NCBI GenBank assembly: GCA_900549745.1
Contig: URPJ01000012.1
Span: 4,323-68,322 of the forward strand
DNA length: 64,000 nucleotides
Reading direction: 5' to 3'
DNA from: an uncultured Collinsella sp.
GTDB lineage: Bacteria > Actinomycetota > Coriobacteriia > Coriobacteriales > Coriobacteriaceae
Shown: positions 36,836 to 46,264 of the stretch, piece after piece
Layout of the letters: the number at the start of each line of letters is the position of its first letter
Position numbering within the stretch: the first letter of the stretch is position 1
The notes under the pieces: model-generated
Told to the model about the DNA's origin: nothing
The model's input: only the letters and a program-made list of their open reading frames with translations
The model's database searches: none
Program-made: the position numbers and the translations under genes

Positions 36836-38596
36836 GTGGCCGACCAGGACATCAAGATGCTCATCGAGCGCATTATGGCCGAGGCCCGGACCCATCAGTC
36901 CACCCGCTTCTCAAACGAAATCTACGCAGACGAGCCGATTCTCAAAACCGGCCGACAGATGCAGAATTTCCTCCCCGACCAGTACCGTAAAATGCGCGAG
37001 ATATCGCGCTGGCAGGATGACCCCAAGGGCGGTGCGGGCCGCTGGCTTTCGGAAGCCGAGCTTTTTTACCGCCAGGGCCTGCTGATGGCCGACTTTGAGG
37101 ACGACTGTCCCTACAACGGCACCTTTAAGTCGTACTTTCCCACCTACAACGCCATGAGCGACCGGCAGCTGCGCGGCTACTTTACCTGGCGTGCCCAAGT
37201 GCGCCGCGGAACCGTCGAGGAAACGTCTACGTCCTTTGCCTTTCTGTATCTCTATGAGCTGATTTGCGGCATTGGCGTAGATGACCCGCTCGACGGTTTT
37301 AACAAGATCAAGGCCTTTTGGGATGTCTATCGCGCCTTCGAGCCCGGCATTGATCGGTTTGCACGCGTGTGGTTGCAGGATTACGCCGTATTCCATGGGC
37401 TCGACCCCAAGCTGCTCCGCGACTCTAAAACCGTCATGTTCGATAACGCCCTTATCGAGCTGCGGCGCGCGGCACGAGACCTTGTACCGGCACCGGCACC
37501 GTCCGACCAGACCCCCAAACGTCGCAAAACCTCCGAGCCCACGCTCCCCCTTCCGCCCGATGAGGTGCGCGAGGAGCGACTCATGGCCGCCATCAACGCC
37601 CTCTCCACGTACAACCTAAGTAACTCGCGGCTCGACCGCAGCCACCACCGCGATCTGCGCCACGTGGCATGCGCCGCGTATGTCCGCATGGCGCGCTACT
37701 ATGACACGCATCGAAAGACCGGCATCGTAGCGAGCTTGTTTGGGGAGGAGACGGCCATGCCCTACACCATGTTTGCCTCGGCCGTATTCTTTGCGCCCGA
37801 GCGCCACGAGAACTGCGAATACCGCCTGGATCCCATCCATATCTACCGTTGCCAAAACGGCTTTTGGGAATGTATGCGTATCCATGGTAGTAGGCAAAAG
37901 AGCAGCAAGCTCGGTGAAATGATGCGCGCCTGCGACCAACGCCTGCGCCTGGCGCTGGACCCCGCCCATCCCCTTAAGGAAGAAAAGGTCCCCAAATATC
38001 TGGCCAAGATTATCGATGACGAGATTGTGGCATGGCTTTCGTGGGACGCCGCACACCAGCCCGTCAAGATCGATATCGACCTGACTCAGCTGGGGCACAT
38101 TCGGAGCGCCGCTGCGCAAACGCGCGAAGCACTTTTAATCGACGAAGAGCGCGAGGACGGCGCACCTGTGGAAGCCGAGGCAGCGGACTCAGGGCAACCG
38201 GAAGCCGAGCCCGTAGCCGACGCGATTGTCGAGGCGGTCGCGGCACCCATTCGGCAGGACGAGACCGACGAGCCAACCATATCCACCGAACAGTTTGGTG
38301 TCGTGGCACCGCTTCTCGCGCCGACGCCCGCGTTCGCAGCTGTTGCGCCCGCTGACGCCACGAACGAACTCACGCCTGCCGCAGACGCCTATCTCCGCGC
38401 GCTGCTCGAGCACAACGCAGTACAGGCGGAATCGGCGGTAGTGCAATCGGGGCAGAGCGAGGACATGCTCGTCGACAGCATCAACGAGGCGCTCTTTGAC
38501 CTGGTGGGCGACACCGTAATTGAATTTAGCGCGGCAGGGCCGCAGATTATCGAGGACTACGAAGCAGACGTGAGAGGATACCTAGACCATGAGTGA
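36836..38596 (+). CDS. TerB_N/TerB_C domain protein, first gene of helicase cassette
   Basis: A 586-residue protein. The N-terminal block YRQGLLMADFEDDCPYNGTFKSYFPTYNAMSD (near 75-110) and LRGYFTWRAQVRRGTVEETS..FAFLYLYELICGIG match TerB_N as I know it. The tail (about 500-586), AADAYLRALLEHN and DSINEALFDLVGDTVIEF, matches TerB_C. A proline/alanine/glutamate-rich linker (420-500) separates them. In TerB-containing systems these are thought to act as partner or sensor modules. GTG 36836 has GGAGAGGAG. Its end overlaps the ATPase gene by 8 nt. Role in the trio is inferred. Confidence 0.8.
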   Translation: MADQDIKMLIERIMAEARTHQSTRFSNEIYADEPILKTGRQMQNFLPDQYRKMREISRWQDDPKGGAGRWLSEAELFYRQGLLMADFEDDCPYNGTFKSYFPTYNAMSDRQLRGYFTWRAQVRRGTVEETSTSFAFLYLYELICGIGVDDPLDGFNKIKAFWDVYRAFEPGIDRFARVWLQDYAVFHGLDPKLLRDSKTVMFDNALIELRRAARDLVPAPAPSDQTPKRRKTSEPTLPLPPDEVREERLMAAINALSTYNLSNSRLDRSHHRDLRHVACAAYVRMARYYDTHRKTGIVASLFGEETAMPYTMFASAVFFAPERHENCEYRLDPIHIYRCQNGFWECMRIHGSRQKSSKLGEMMRACDQRLRLALDPAHPLKEEKVPKYLAKIIDDEIVAWLSWDAAHQPVKIDIDLTQLGHIRSAAAQTREALLIDEEREDGAPVEAEAADSGQPEAEPVADAIVEAVAAPIRQDETDEPTISTEQFGVVAPLLAPTPAFAAVAPADATNELTPAADAYLRALLEHNAVQAESAVVQSGQSEDMLVDSINEALFDLVGDTVIEFSAAGPQIIEDYEADVRGYLDHE

Positions 38597-39893
38597 TACC
38601 GCATCCGCAGCGCCCCGTGTACCCAAACGCGTCGCTGCCGTTATCCTTAACTCGCTCAAGGGCGGCGTGGTCCCGCGCATCGGCCTTCCCTATATCACCG
38701 TGGGACGCGAGGTCGAGATTCGCGCCCTGCTCACCGATTTGAGTCTCATCGCCGATGGCGGCGCGAGCTTCCGCTTTTTAGTCGGTCGCTACGGAGCCGG
38801 CAAGAGCTTTTTGCTCCAGACCATCCGCACGCACGCCATGGGCGAGGGATTCGTCGTCGCCGATGCCGACCTATCCCCTGAGCGCCGCCTGCAGGGCGGC
38901 CAGGGACAGGGCCTTGCCACCTACCGTGAGCTCATCCGCAACATATCGACTAAAACGCGCCCCGAGGGCGGTGCACTCAACCTTATCCTGGATCGCTGGG
39001 TCGCCTCGTGTGCCGATGCCGATGAGTCTGCCGTCAATGCCCAACTGGCCCCGCTCGAGGAAATGGTCCACGGCTTCGACTTCTCCCGTATGCTCCGCCG
39101 CTACCGCGCGGCCGTATCCGAGGGCGACGAAGAAGCTATGAGCCGCGTGACCAAATGGATTCGCGGCGAGTACCGCACCAAGAGTGAGGCACGCGCCGAG
39201 CTGGGCTCCTCAACCATCATCAGCGATGACGACTGGTACGACTACGTCAAACTCATCGCTCGTTTTTTGGTTTGCAGCGGCTACAAGGGCATGCTGGTGC
39301 TCATCGACGAGCTCGTGAATCTGTATAAGATTCCCAACGCTATCACGCGCCAGTACAACTACGAGAAAATCCTGACCATGTACAACGACACGCTTCAGGG
39401 CAAAGCGCAGTACCTGGGCATGATTATGGGCGGCACGCCAACCTCCATCGAAGACCGCCGCCGCGGCGTGTTCTCCTACGAAGCCCTGCGCAGCCGACTC
39501 GCTCAGGGCCGCTTTGCGCGCGAGGACCTTAAGGACATGCTCGCGCCCATCATCCGCCTACAGCCACTCACCTATGAGGAACTGCTGGTGCTGATCGAAA
39601 AACTCATGCAGATCCATGCCGGCTACTTTGGCTGGACGCCCTCGCTTACCGAAAACGACTTGGTGGACTTCCTCAAGATTGAGTTTGGCCGCGTGGGAGC
39701 CGATACGCACTTAACGCCGCGTGAAGTCATTCGTGACTTTATCGAGCTGCTCGACATCCTATGCCAAAACCCCGATGCTAACGTGGCCGAGTTGCTGCAA
39801 AGCGTCGGTGGCGACGCGCTGGCGCCGGCAGCCGTAACGGACAACACCGACACCGCAAGCGAAGACCGCAACTTCGCCGAGTTCACCATCTAA
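38589..39893 (+). CDS. DUF2791 (BrxD-like) P-loop ATPase
   Basis: A 434-residue ATPase. Walker A is FLVGRYGAGKSFLLQ near 60-74, Walker B and sensor are MLVLIDELVNLYK near 235-247 and GMIMGGTPTSIEDRRRGVFSYEALRSRL. The last fits DUF2791, the family of BrxD and of bacterial origin-recognition-like (ORC/Cdc6 relatives) ATPases. In BREX the BrxD partner is the helicase BrxHI. Here it overlaps the TerB gene and precedes a helicase, the same pairing without the rest of BREX. Confidence 0.83.
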   Translation: MSDTASAAPRVPKRVAAVILNSLKGGVVPRIGLPYITVGREVEIRALLTDLSLIADGGASFRFLVGRYGAGKSFLLQTIRTHAMGEGFVVADADLSPERRLQGGQGQGLATYRELIRNISTKTRPEGGALNLILDRWVASCADADESAVNAQLAPLEEMVHGFDFSRMLRRYRAAVSEGDEEAMSRVTKWIRGEYRTKSEARAELGSSTIISDDDWYDYVKLIARFLVCSGYKGMLVLIDELVNLYKIPNAITRQYNYEKILTMYNDTLQGKAQYLGMIMGGTPTSIEDRRRGVFSYEALRSRLAQGRFAREDLKDMLAPIIRLQPLTYEELLVLIEKLMQIHAGYFGWTPSLTENDLVDFLKIEFGRVGADTHLTPREVIRDFIELLDILCQNPDANVAELLQSVGGDALAPAAVTDNTDTASEDRNFAEFTI

Positions 39894-39930
39894 CCTGCCA
39901 AAAAGGGACAGGTTTATTTTGGCAGGTTTT
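39892..39930. repeat. Hairpin between ATPase and helicase genes
   Basis: AACCTGCCAAAA (39892-39903) and TTTTGGCAGGTT (39917-39928) are perfect inverted repeats of 12 bp with TT after. It could end or attenuate transcription between the two genes, or be an intergenic repeat. It leaves the helicase partly decoupled from the first two genes. Confidence 0.55.
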
Positions 39931-40009
39931 ATCTGGGCAAACGTCGAGACAGTAATGTAGCGAGCCACTGCTCACCGCGTTAAGAGATTCGTATTTGAGA
40001 GGATGCCCC

Positions 40010-42454
40010 GTGAACGCCTTTGACCGATATGCTCCGTTTATCCAAGACTTCATCTACTCCCACGATTGGGAGAGTCTGCGCTCTATCCAGGTTGCAGCGG
40101 CAGACGCCATCTTTAACACGCAAGATAATGTGCTCCTGACGGCATCCACGGCTTCCGGCAAAACCGAGGCAGCCTTCTTTCCCATCCTGACCGAGTTTTG
40201 GGAGAACCCGCCCGCGAGCGTAGGCGCCCTCTACATCGGCCCCCTCAAAGCGCTCATCAATGATCAGTTCGTCCGTCTCAACGACCTCTGCGAAGAGGCC
40301 GATATCCCTGTCTGGCACTGGCATGGCGATGTCTCGCAGTCGCACAAGGCTAAGCTCATAAAAAAACCGAGCGGCATCTTGCAGATTACGCCCGAGTCAC
40401 TCGAGGCGCTCTTAATCCATAAGCACATGGCGATCCCGCGCATGTTCTGCGACCTGCGCTACGTGGTCATCGACGAGGTCCATTCGCTCATGCGCGGCGA
40501 CCGCGGCGGTCAGACGCTCTGCCTTATCGAGCGCCTCTCGCGCATGGCAGGCGTGCAGCCCCGCCGCATCGGCCTTTCGGCCACCATCGGTGACCCCGAG
40601 CGTACGGGTGCCTTCCTCTCGCAGGGAACAGGACGCGATTGCATCATCCCCCGCTTTGAGGAGCCGCGCCGCGTGTGGCGTATCTCCATGGAGCACTTCT
40701 ACAACTCGGGTCCCCAGGCGCAACAACGAGGATTCGAGAGCACGGGTCCTCAAGAGGCCGAAGTGCTTGCGTGCGAGCGCATTGAGGCAGCGGCACCCGC
40801 GGCACTGCCCGCCGGCGCCCAAGACATGCGTCACAGCGGACAGCTCACACAAGAGGAGCGCCGTCAACGTCGTGAGCGGGCACGGGACAAGGCTACCTCC
40901 AGGGATCGCCGCACTTCGTCGGCCCCCGAGGGCGAAGTCGACATCCCCCGAGCACCCGAACAGGCATTACTCAACCCCACCGACACGGCGCCAGACAACG
41001 CCGACCCCGGCATGGGCTATATCTTTGAGCACACACGCGGCCGCAAGTGCCTGGTCTTTGCCAACTCGCGCGAGGAGGCAGAGGCCGTGTGCTCCATGCT
41101 GCGCAGCTACTGCGAGAGCCGGCACGAGCCCGACCGCTTTCTCATCCACCACGGCAATCTTTCAGCATCGCTGCGCGAGACGGCAGAAGAGCTCATGCGC
41201 GATGAGGAGCAGGCACAGACAACCGTCACCACATCTACACTGGAGCTCGGTATCGATATCGGCCGTCTGGAGCGTGCGTTTCAGATCGATGCACCGTTTA
41301 CCGTCAGCTCCTTTTTGCAGCGCATGGGGCGCACGGGGCGCCGCGATCTTCCGCCCGAGATGTGGTTTGTCATGCGCGAGGAAGAACCCGAGCCGCGCAC
41401 GATGATGCCCGAGACCATTCCGTGGAAGCTCCTGCAGGGCATCGCGCTCGTACAACTCTATCGCGAGGAAAAGTGGGTCGAGCCACCCGAACTCGATCGA
41501 CTCCCCTACAGCCTGCTCTACCACCAGACTATGTCGACGCTTGCCAGCACCGGCGAACTCACGCCGGCAGAGCTTGCCCAGCGCGTGCTCACACTCAGCT
41601 ATTTTCATCGCATCTCGGCCGATGACTATCGCGTGTTGCTGCGTCACCTCATTAAGATCGACCATATCCAAGTCACCGAGGGCGGCGGGCTCATCGTGGG
41701 CCTCGCGGGCGAGCGCATCATTAACAACTTTAAGTTCTACGCTGTGTTCCAGGAAAACGAGGAGTTCACCGTTCGCAGTGAGTCGGCCGAGTTGGGCACG
41801 ATCGTCAATCCGCCACCGCCCGGTGAGCGCATCGCCATCGCCGGACACTGCTGGATTGTCGAGGAAGTGGACTGGAAGCGCCACACCGTCTTTGCCACGC
41901 AGGTCAAGGGCCGGGTGCCGGCCTACTTTGGCGACTGCCCCGGTGATATCAATACACACGTACTCGAGCGCATGCGCAAGGCGCTCAACGAGCACGCAGC
42001 ATATCCGTACCTTATGGGTAACGCACGGGCCCGCCTTGCGCAGGCTCGTCATACCGCCGAGATTTCGGGCGCGGGAACCAAGCCGCTCATTAACCTGGGC
42101 GGCGACACCTGGGTGCTCTTCCCCTGGTTGGGAAGCTACGCCTTTTTGGCGCTCGAGCGCATGCTCAAGATTAAATGTGCCGCGGAGCTGGGCCTTCGCG
42201 GACTCGACCCGTCACGCCCGTACTTTATGCAGTTTAAGATGAAGGCCGACGAGGAGACGTTCTTTGAGGTACTCGCCGCCGAGGCCGAGAAAGACTTCGA
42301 TCCCATCGAGCTCGTCTATCCTGGCGAGGTGCCTTACTTTGACCGCTACGACGAGTTTGTTCCCGAAGAGCTCGTGCGCAAGGGCTTTGCCGAAGGCGTG
42401 CTCGACATAGAGGGCATGAAGCAGCGCGTCCTCAGCTGGCGCGACCACGCCTAA
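40010..42454 (+). CDS. Lhr/BrxHI-like SF2 DEAD/DEAH helicase
   Basis: An 814-residue superfamily 2 helicase. Motif I TASTASGKTEAA near 45-57, motif II VIDEVHSLM near 150, motif III LSATIGD near 180, motif VI RMGRTGRRD near 440. A charged linker rich in Arg/Glu/Gln lies at about 250-330. The remainder lacks a recognised nuclease. The overall arrangement is like Lhr or BrxHI. GTG 40010 has GAGAGGA 6 nt before it and is chosen over a TTG at 39995. The likely function is DNA or RNA-DNA unwinding with the ATPase and TerB partners. Confidence 0.85.
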   Translation: MNAFDRYAPFIQDFIYSHDWESLRSIQVAAADAIFNTQDNVLLTASTASGKTEAAFFPILTEFWENPPASVGALYIGPLKALINDQFVRLNDLCEEADIPVWHWHGDVSQSHKAKLIKKPSGILQITPESLEALLIHKHMAIPRMFCDLRYVVIDEVHSLMRGDRGGQTLCLIERLSRMAGVQPRRIGLSATIGDPERTGAFLSQGTGRDCIIPRFEEPRRVWRISMEHFYNSGPQAQQRGFESTGPQEAEVLACERIEAAAPAALPAGAQDMRHSGQLTQEERRQRRERARDKATSRDRRTSSAPEGEVDIPRAPEQALLNPTDTAPDNADPGMGYIFEHTRGRKCLVFANSREEAEAVCSMLRSYCESRHEPDRFLIHHGNLSASLRETAEELMRDEEQAQTTVTTSTLELGIDIGRLERAFQIDAPFTVSSFLQRMGRTGRRDLPPEMWFVMREEEPEPRTMMPETIPWKLLQGIALVQLYREEKWVEPPELDRLPYSLLYHQTMSTLASTGELTPAELAQRVLTLSYFHRISADDYRVLLRHLIKIDHIQVTEGGGLIVGLAGERIINNFKFYAVFQENEEFTVRSESAELGTIVNPPPPGERIAIAGHCWIVEEVDWKRHTVFATQVKGRVPAYFGDCPGDINTHVLERMRKALNEHAAYPYLMGNARARLAQARHTAEISGAGTKPLINLGGDTWVLFPWLGSYAFLALERMLKIKCAAELGLRGLDPSRPYFMQFKMKADEETFFEVLAAEAEKDFDPIELVYPGEVPYFDRYDEFVPEELVRKGFAEGVLDIEGMKQRVLSWRDHA

Positions 42455-42480
42455 GACCAGTCTTTTTGGGACGGAGAGAC

Positions 42481-43359
42481 TTACTTGTCGTGAAGGGCGG
42501 TGCCGAGGAAGTCGGCGTCGAAGGGCACGGCTTCGGCAAAGACATAGTCGCCGTCGCTGGCGATGAGCAGGTAGTTCTCCTCGCCGCCGAACTCCGCATC
42601 GCCACAGGGGACCACCCAGACATGGGCGAATACCTCGAGTGCCGTGGCAGCGCAGTCGCGCAGGAACGTCACATCGCTCCCCTCGTTTGTGCTTACGATA
42701 TTGGCAACGTAGACGCCACCGACATTTAGGCTGCCCCGCACCAAACGCAACGCCTCAACCGTCGCCAGCTCGCGTACGGGCTCGGCACCGCCAAAGCAAT
42801 CGCTCACGACCACGTCGTAGCGACGATGACCAACACTCGTCACGCCCAGATAAGAGCGAGCCTCAGCGGTTATCACCCGCAGGCGATCGCCCGCCGTGCA
42901 CTCCAGCTCGTCCAGATAGAACCAGCGGCGCGCCAGGCGCGTAATCTCTCCGTCATACTCGATGACGTCCATGCGCAAGCCCTCGTGCGACATCAGCGCG
43001 AACTTGGGATAGGCAAACCCGCCGCCACCCAGCATAAGCATGCGGTTGATACCGTGACCATAAGCATCACGCATCGCATCCTCGGACTCAAACACGTCGT
43101 CAAACGCACGATAGTACGCAAAGATGGGCTCCGCCCAACGCTCACCAACGTAACTTGCGCTTTGGTAGACGCTGCCTTGCACCAACACGCGAATCTCGTC
43201 GCCGCCCTCATCGTGCACGCGTTTCACACGCGCCAACCCATTGCGGGTTCGCGCAACCTGCAGACAGGCAGCACGAACAGCGACAGCGGCCGCACCAAGC
43301 GCCGCGGCTCCCAGAGCAACACCGGCAACGACGCCAGCAGAAACACTCGGCTTGTTCAT
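42481..43359 (-). CDS. Spermidine synthase-like methyltransferase-fold protein
   Basis: A 292-residue protein with an N-terminal hydrophobic segment (Ala/Val-rich, about residues 7-30) that may be a membrane anchor. The core has RMLMLGGGGFAYPKFAL (glycine-rich loop), MDVIEYDGEITRLARRWF, and VVVSDCFGGAEPV, the spermidine synthase/fused-polyamine-synthase order. It may be a catalytically divergent member and polyamine synthesis is not certain. Start ATG immediately follows the elp3 stop, so it is co-transcribed with it. Confidence 0.78.
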   Translation of the reverse strand: MNKPSVSAGVVAGVALGAAALGAAAVAVRAACLQVARTRNGLARVKRVHDEGGDEIRVLVQGSVYQSASYVGERWAEPIFAYYRAFDDVFESEDAMRDAYGHGINRMLMLGGGGFAYPKFALMSHEGLRMDVIEYDGEITRLARRWFYLDELECTAGDRLRVITAEARSYLGVTSVGHRRYDVVVSDCFGGAEPVRELATVEALRLVRGSLNVGGVYVANIVSTNEGSDVTFLRDCAATALEVFAHVWVVPCGDAEFGGEENYLLIASDGDYVFAEAVPFDADFLGTALHDK

Positions 43360-45267
43360 CTAGAGCTCCTTTTGCAGATAGAGTCCATGGTCGCAAAAAC
43401 CCAAATGGCGATAGTACTCGCGCGTACCGATTGCGCTAATCACGTTGATACGCGTATAACCCGCATCCCGGGCAATCTCGCACGCACGCTCTACGAGCAA
43501 ACGCCCCAATCCATGGTGCTGGGCTGCCTGGCCTTGATCTCCCACGCGCGCCGCCATGCCATACACGTGCACCTCGCGAATCATCGCCTCGTCCGGTGTC
43601 GTCGGCAACTCATCCGCATGCGCGGCAACAAAAGCACGATCGGGCAGAGACAGACGCAAAAAGCCCGCGATCTTGCCCTGCGGCGTCACCCACTGCAAAA
43701 AGCGCTCGTGCGTCACCGGCGTCTCGTACGCCACTTCCTCGTCAAGGGTCAGCTCATGCAAGTCGGCGCCCGCCGTGCTAATCTCGCGATAGCGAATCTC
43801 ACGCACTGTCGCGCCTTCCCCACGAGCCGACAAGCGGTTTTCAACGAGCTGACGCAGGTTGGGCTTCTTGTTGCCCACCATGATGTCGTCGGAGCTAAAG
43901 TCGCGGATCATGCGACTGATGCGGCAGAACGCCGGCGTCACCACGATGTCGTCGGCCAACACATCGAGCAGCTCTTCCTCGGTATAGGGACGCCACTCGC
44001 CGTGCTCATAGCAGCCCACCAGACGCGAGCCCTCGATGAGCGCGCACGGGTAGACCTTGACCTCGTCGGGCATAAAGGCCCCTTCGGTCATAAAGCGCTC
44101 GTAGTCGCGCTTGTCCCCCTCGGGTGTGGCGCCCAATAAGTTGAGCATAAAATGCGCATGGATCTTAAAGCCAAAGAGGCGCGCAAGCGAAAACGCCTGC
44201 TCGATCTGAGCCACCGAAATGCGACGCTCGTTGATATCGAGCAAATGCTGGTCGAGGCTCTGGATGCCCATCTGAATCTTGGTGCAGCCCAGACGACGAA
44301 TGAGCGTGAGCGCCTGTGGCGTCACGGCATCGGGGCGGGTCTCGATAACGAGCCCCACCACGCGATGCTTCGCCGTCTCGTTGATGCGCTGCTGACGCTC
44401 AAGCTCCTCCATCGTTGCCGTCTGCCACTCGGCAGCCTCGCCCCATGGCGTACCGGGGCCGTACAGACGACGCACTGCGCGGTTATAGCCACCAACGACA
44501 GCATCCACACGCCCCTGCTCGTCGGCAACGCCGCTCGCAAGCTCGGCCTCGTCGGTCGCAATGCCGGCAGCCCGATAGCGCTCGCGGCGCTCTGTTACCA
44601 CCGGCGGCAGGGCATCGGCGGGAGCGTCATCGAGCAGGCGCCCTGCCTCGGCACGGCTGATGCCCGGACGCGCCAACATGGGGTTTGCCGCCACACCGGC
44701 GACGGCATCGTCATTGAGCGCACGGAAAAGCTCCGACATAAACCACGTCTGATACCCTTGCGGATAGTCGCTCCAGGTACCGCCGAGCACAATGAGCTCT
44801 ATCTTGTCGGTCGCATGTCCCATCTGCGAAAGCGCGGTCAGACGAGCGCTCACCTGCAGATACGGGTCGAAGCAGTTTTGCTCCGCACGGGCGCACGCCG
44901 GCTCGGCGTGCAGATAGCTTTTGGGCATGCGCAGATCGTTGGGGCAAAACAGGCAATCGCCCGAGCATGGCCAGGGCTTGGTAATGACGGTAATGGTCGC
45001 CACGCCCGAGGCCGTTCGGCGCGGCTTCATACGCAGGACCTGCAGCAGTTGACGCTCCAGATCGGAATCGACATTCCACGCAGCCCACCGAACCGGCTCC
45101 TCACGTTTAACCCGCTGGTAGAACGGCAGCAGACGGCGCTTGGCCAAATCGCGTTTGTCGGCACCCTCACGGCGCGCCTCGGCATGTATCAGTTTGACGA
45201 GCGCTTTGTCGTCCACGGTCTCGCCGCGACGCAGAGCCTCGAGTATGTTCAAGATAATCTGTTCCAT
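43360..45267 (-). CDS. elp3: Elp3 family radical SAM/GNAT tRNA-modifying enzyme
   Basis: A 635-residue enzyme. The radical SAM motif CSGDCLFCP (CxxxCxxC) is near residue 100, and RPDAVT and MGIQSLD follow. The C-terminal GNAT has HHGLGRLLVERACEIARDAGYTRINVISAIGTREYYRHLGF. Elp3 installs the carboxymethyl group at wobble U34 of tRNA using acetyl-CoA and SAM. It is common in archaea and eukaryotes and patchy in bacteria, so presence here is notable. Bacterial enzymes work without Elp1/2. ATG 45267 is preceded by GGGGAC. Confidence 0.88.
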   Translation of the reverse strand: MEQIILNILEALRRGETVDDKALVKLIHAEARREGADKRDLAKRRLLPFYQRVKREEPVRWAAWNVDSDLERQLLQVLRMKPRRTASGVATITVITKPWPCSGDCLFCPNDLRMPKSYLHAEPACARAEQNCFDPYLQVSARLTALSQMGHATDKIELIVLGGTWSDYPQGYQTWFMSELFRALNDDAVAGVAANPMLARPGISRAEAGRLLDDAPADALPPVVTERRERYRAAGIATDEAELASGVADEQGRVDAVVGGYNRAVRRLYGPGTPWGEAAEWQTATMEELERQQRINETAKHRVVGLVIETRPDAVTPQALTLIRRLGCTKIQMGIQSLDQHLLDINERRISVAQIEQAFSLARLFGFKIHAHFMLNLLGATPEGDKRDYERFMTEGAFMPDEVKVYPCALIEGSRLVGCYEHGEWRPYTEEELLDVLADDIVVTPAFCRISRMIRDFSSDDIMVGNKKPNLRQLVENRLSARGEGATVREIRYREISTAGADLHELTLDEEVAYETPVTHERFLQWVTPQGKIAGFLRLSLPDRAFVAAHADELPTTPDEAMIREVHVYGMAARVGDQGQAAQHHGLGRLLVERACEIARDAGYTRINVISAIGTREYYRHLGFCDHGLYLQKEL

Positions 45268-45275
45268 GTCCCCAT

Positions 45276-45318
45276 TGTAAAGGCAAAGGCGCCGAAGCCC
45301 GTCACGGCTCCGGCGCCT
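45276..45318 (-). terminator. Terminator after the DUF4097 operon
   Basis: AGGCGCCG...CGGCGCCT inverted repeat (45287-45318) with AGCC/GGCT pairing inside, then TTTGCCTTT on the minus strand. Confidence 0.75.
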
Positions 45319-45364
45319 CCATCAAAGAGCATGCCTATATGTACCGATCTCCGAAAACCGCATG

Positions 45365-46264
45365 TCACTCCGGATCAAACGACATGTCGCCCGAACCGAC
45401 CTCAAAACGATACGTAGCAGACTTATCGCCGTTATCGAATTCAAGATTCAAAATGGTCTCGCCGTCGTAGCCAAGCGGAAGGAAATCGCTCTCAAAGTCG
45501 CCGCTGCCCAAGGTGAGGCTCGCCTTAAAGCCCGTCGAGTTCGGAACCGTCATCTCCACATCGCCCGAGCCCACACTCACGTCCATCGACTTCGCGGGGG
45601 CCTGGTAGAGCTCGAACGTCACATCGCCCGAACCGACCTCGGCATTCAGGGTATCGGTCACGGTGCCCGTAAACTCAACGTCTCCAGAGTCCAAAGTCAG
45701 GTTGAGGTCATGACACGCAATGCCCGCGACCGTCAGGTCACCCGATCCTACATTCGCTGTAATGCCCACCATGTTATCGGCAACTTCGCGCGGCAGCTCG
45801 ACGGTAACCGTGCGGTCAATGGCGCGCTCGTCATCGCAATCGAACTGGCGAATCTTGAGTGTAGAGCCCTCGATCTTAACCAGATTCTGAGTGGCGGCAT
45901 CGGAAGCAGACGCCCCCTTTGCAACGCGCCCGCTTTCGATGACACGTACCGGTCCGCCAGAGACACGTTTAACCTCGACCGTCCCCGACGTCACATCCAA
46001 GTCGAGCGATTGGAACGCGTCTTCGTCAAAAGTCGTGCCCGAAAGCTGCTGAGGCCGAGCGGAATAGTTCCCGCCATCCAAAAGATCGTCCTCGTCAACC
46101 GCATCGTCCATACCAGAGAAGCCGGATACAACATCGTCGAGATCCCACGGGCCATCAAAATGAATCAAAGTCCGCGAAATGCCAAAGACAAGCCCGATGA
46201 TGAGCACAAACGCTCCGATGCCAACGCCCAAGCGTACCTTGGATTCATGCGAAAGCTTCATCAT
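45365..46264 (-). CDS. DUF4097 (adhesin-like beta-helix) membrane protein
   Basis: A 299-residue protein. One N-terminal transmembrane segment (about 12-30), a linker, then a C-terminal repeat-rich domain with GSGDLTV, DSGDVEF, GSGDVTFE, GSGDVEMT, GSGDFES and GSGDMSF, each about 18-30 residues apart. That is the DUF4097/DUF4098 right-handed beta-helix. Function is unknown. ATG 46264 overlaps the stop of the upstream XRE gene (ATGA-type), so the pair is a translationally coupled regulator/membrane operon. Confidence 0.82.
   Translation of the reverse strand: MMKLSHESKVRLGVGIGAFVLIIGLVFGISRTLIHFDGPWDLDDVVSGFSGMDDAVDEDDLLDGGNYSARPQQLSGTTFDEDAFQSLDLDVTSGTVEVKRVSGGPVRVIESGRVAKGASASDAATQNLVKIEGSTLKIRQFDCDDERAIDRTVTVELPREVADNMVGITANVGSGDLTVAGIACHDLNLTLDSGDVEFTGTVTDTLNAEVGSGDVTFELYQAPAKSMDVSVGSGDVEMTVPNSTGFKASLTLGSGDFESDFLPLGYDGETILNLEFDNGDKSATYRFEVGSGDMSFDPE

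Noticed and set aside
36836..42454. Complete BREX system
   Set aside because: Only BrxD-like and BrxHI-like genes are present. No PglX, PglZ or BrxC is seen, so a full BREX locus is not claimed.
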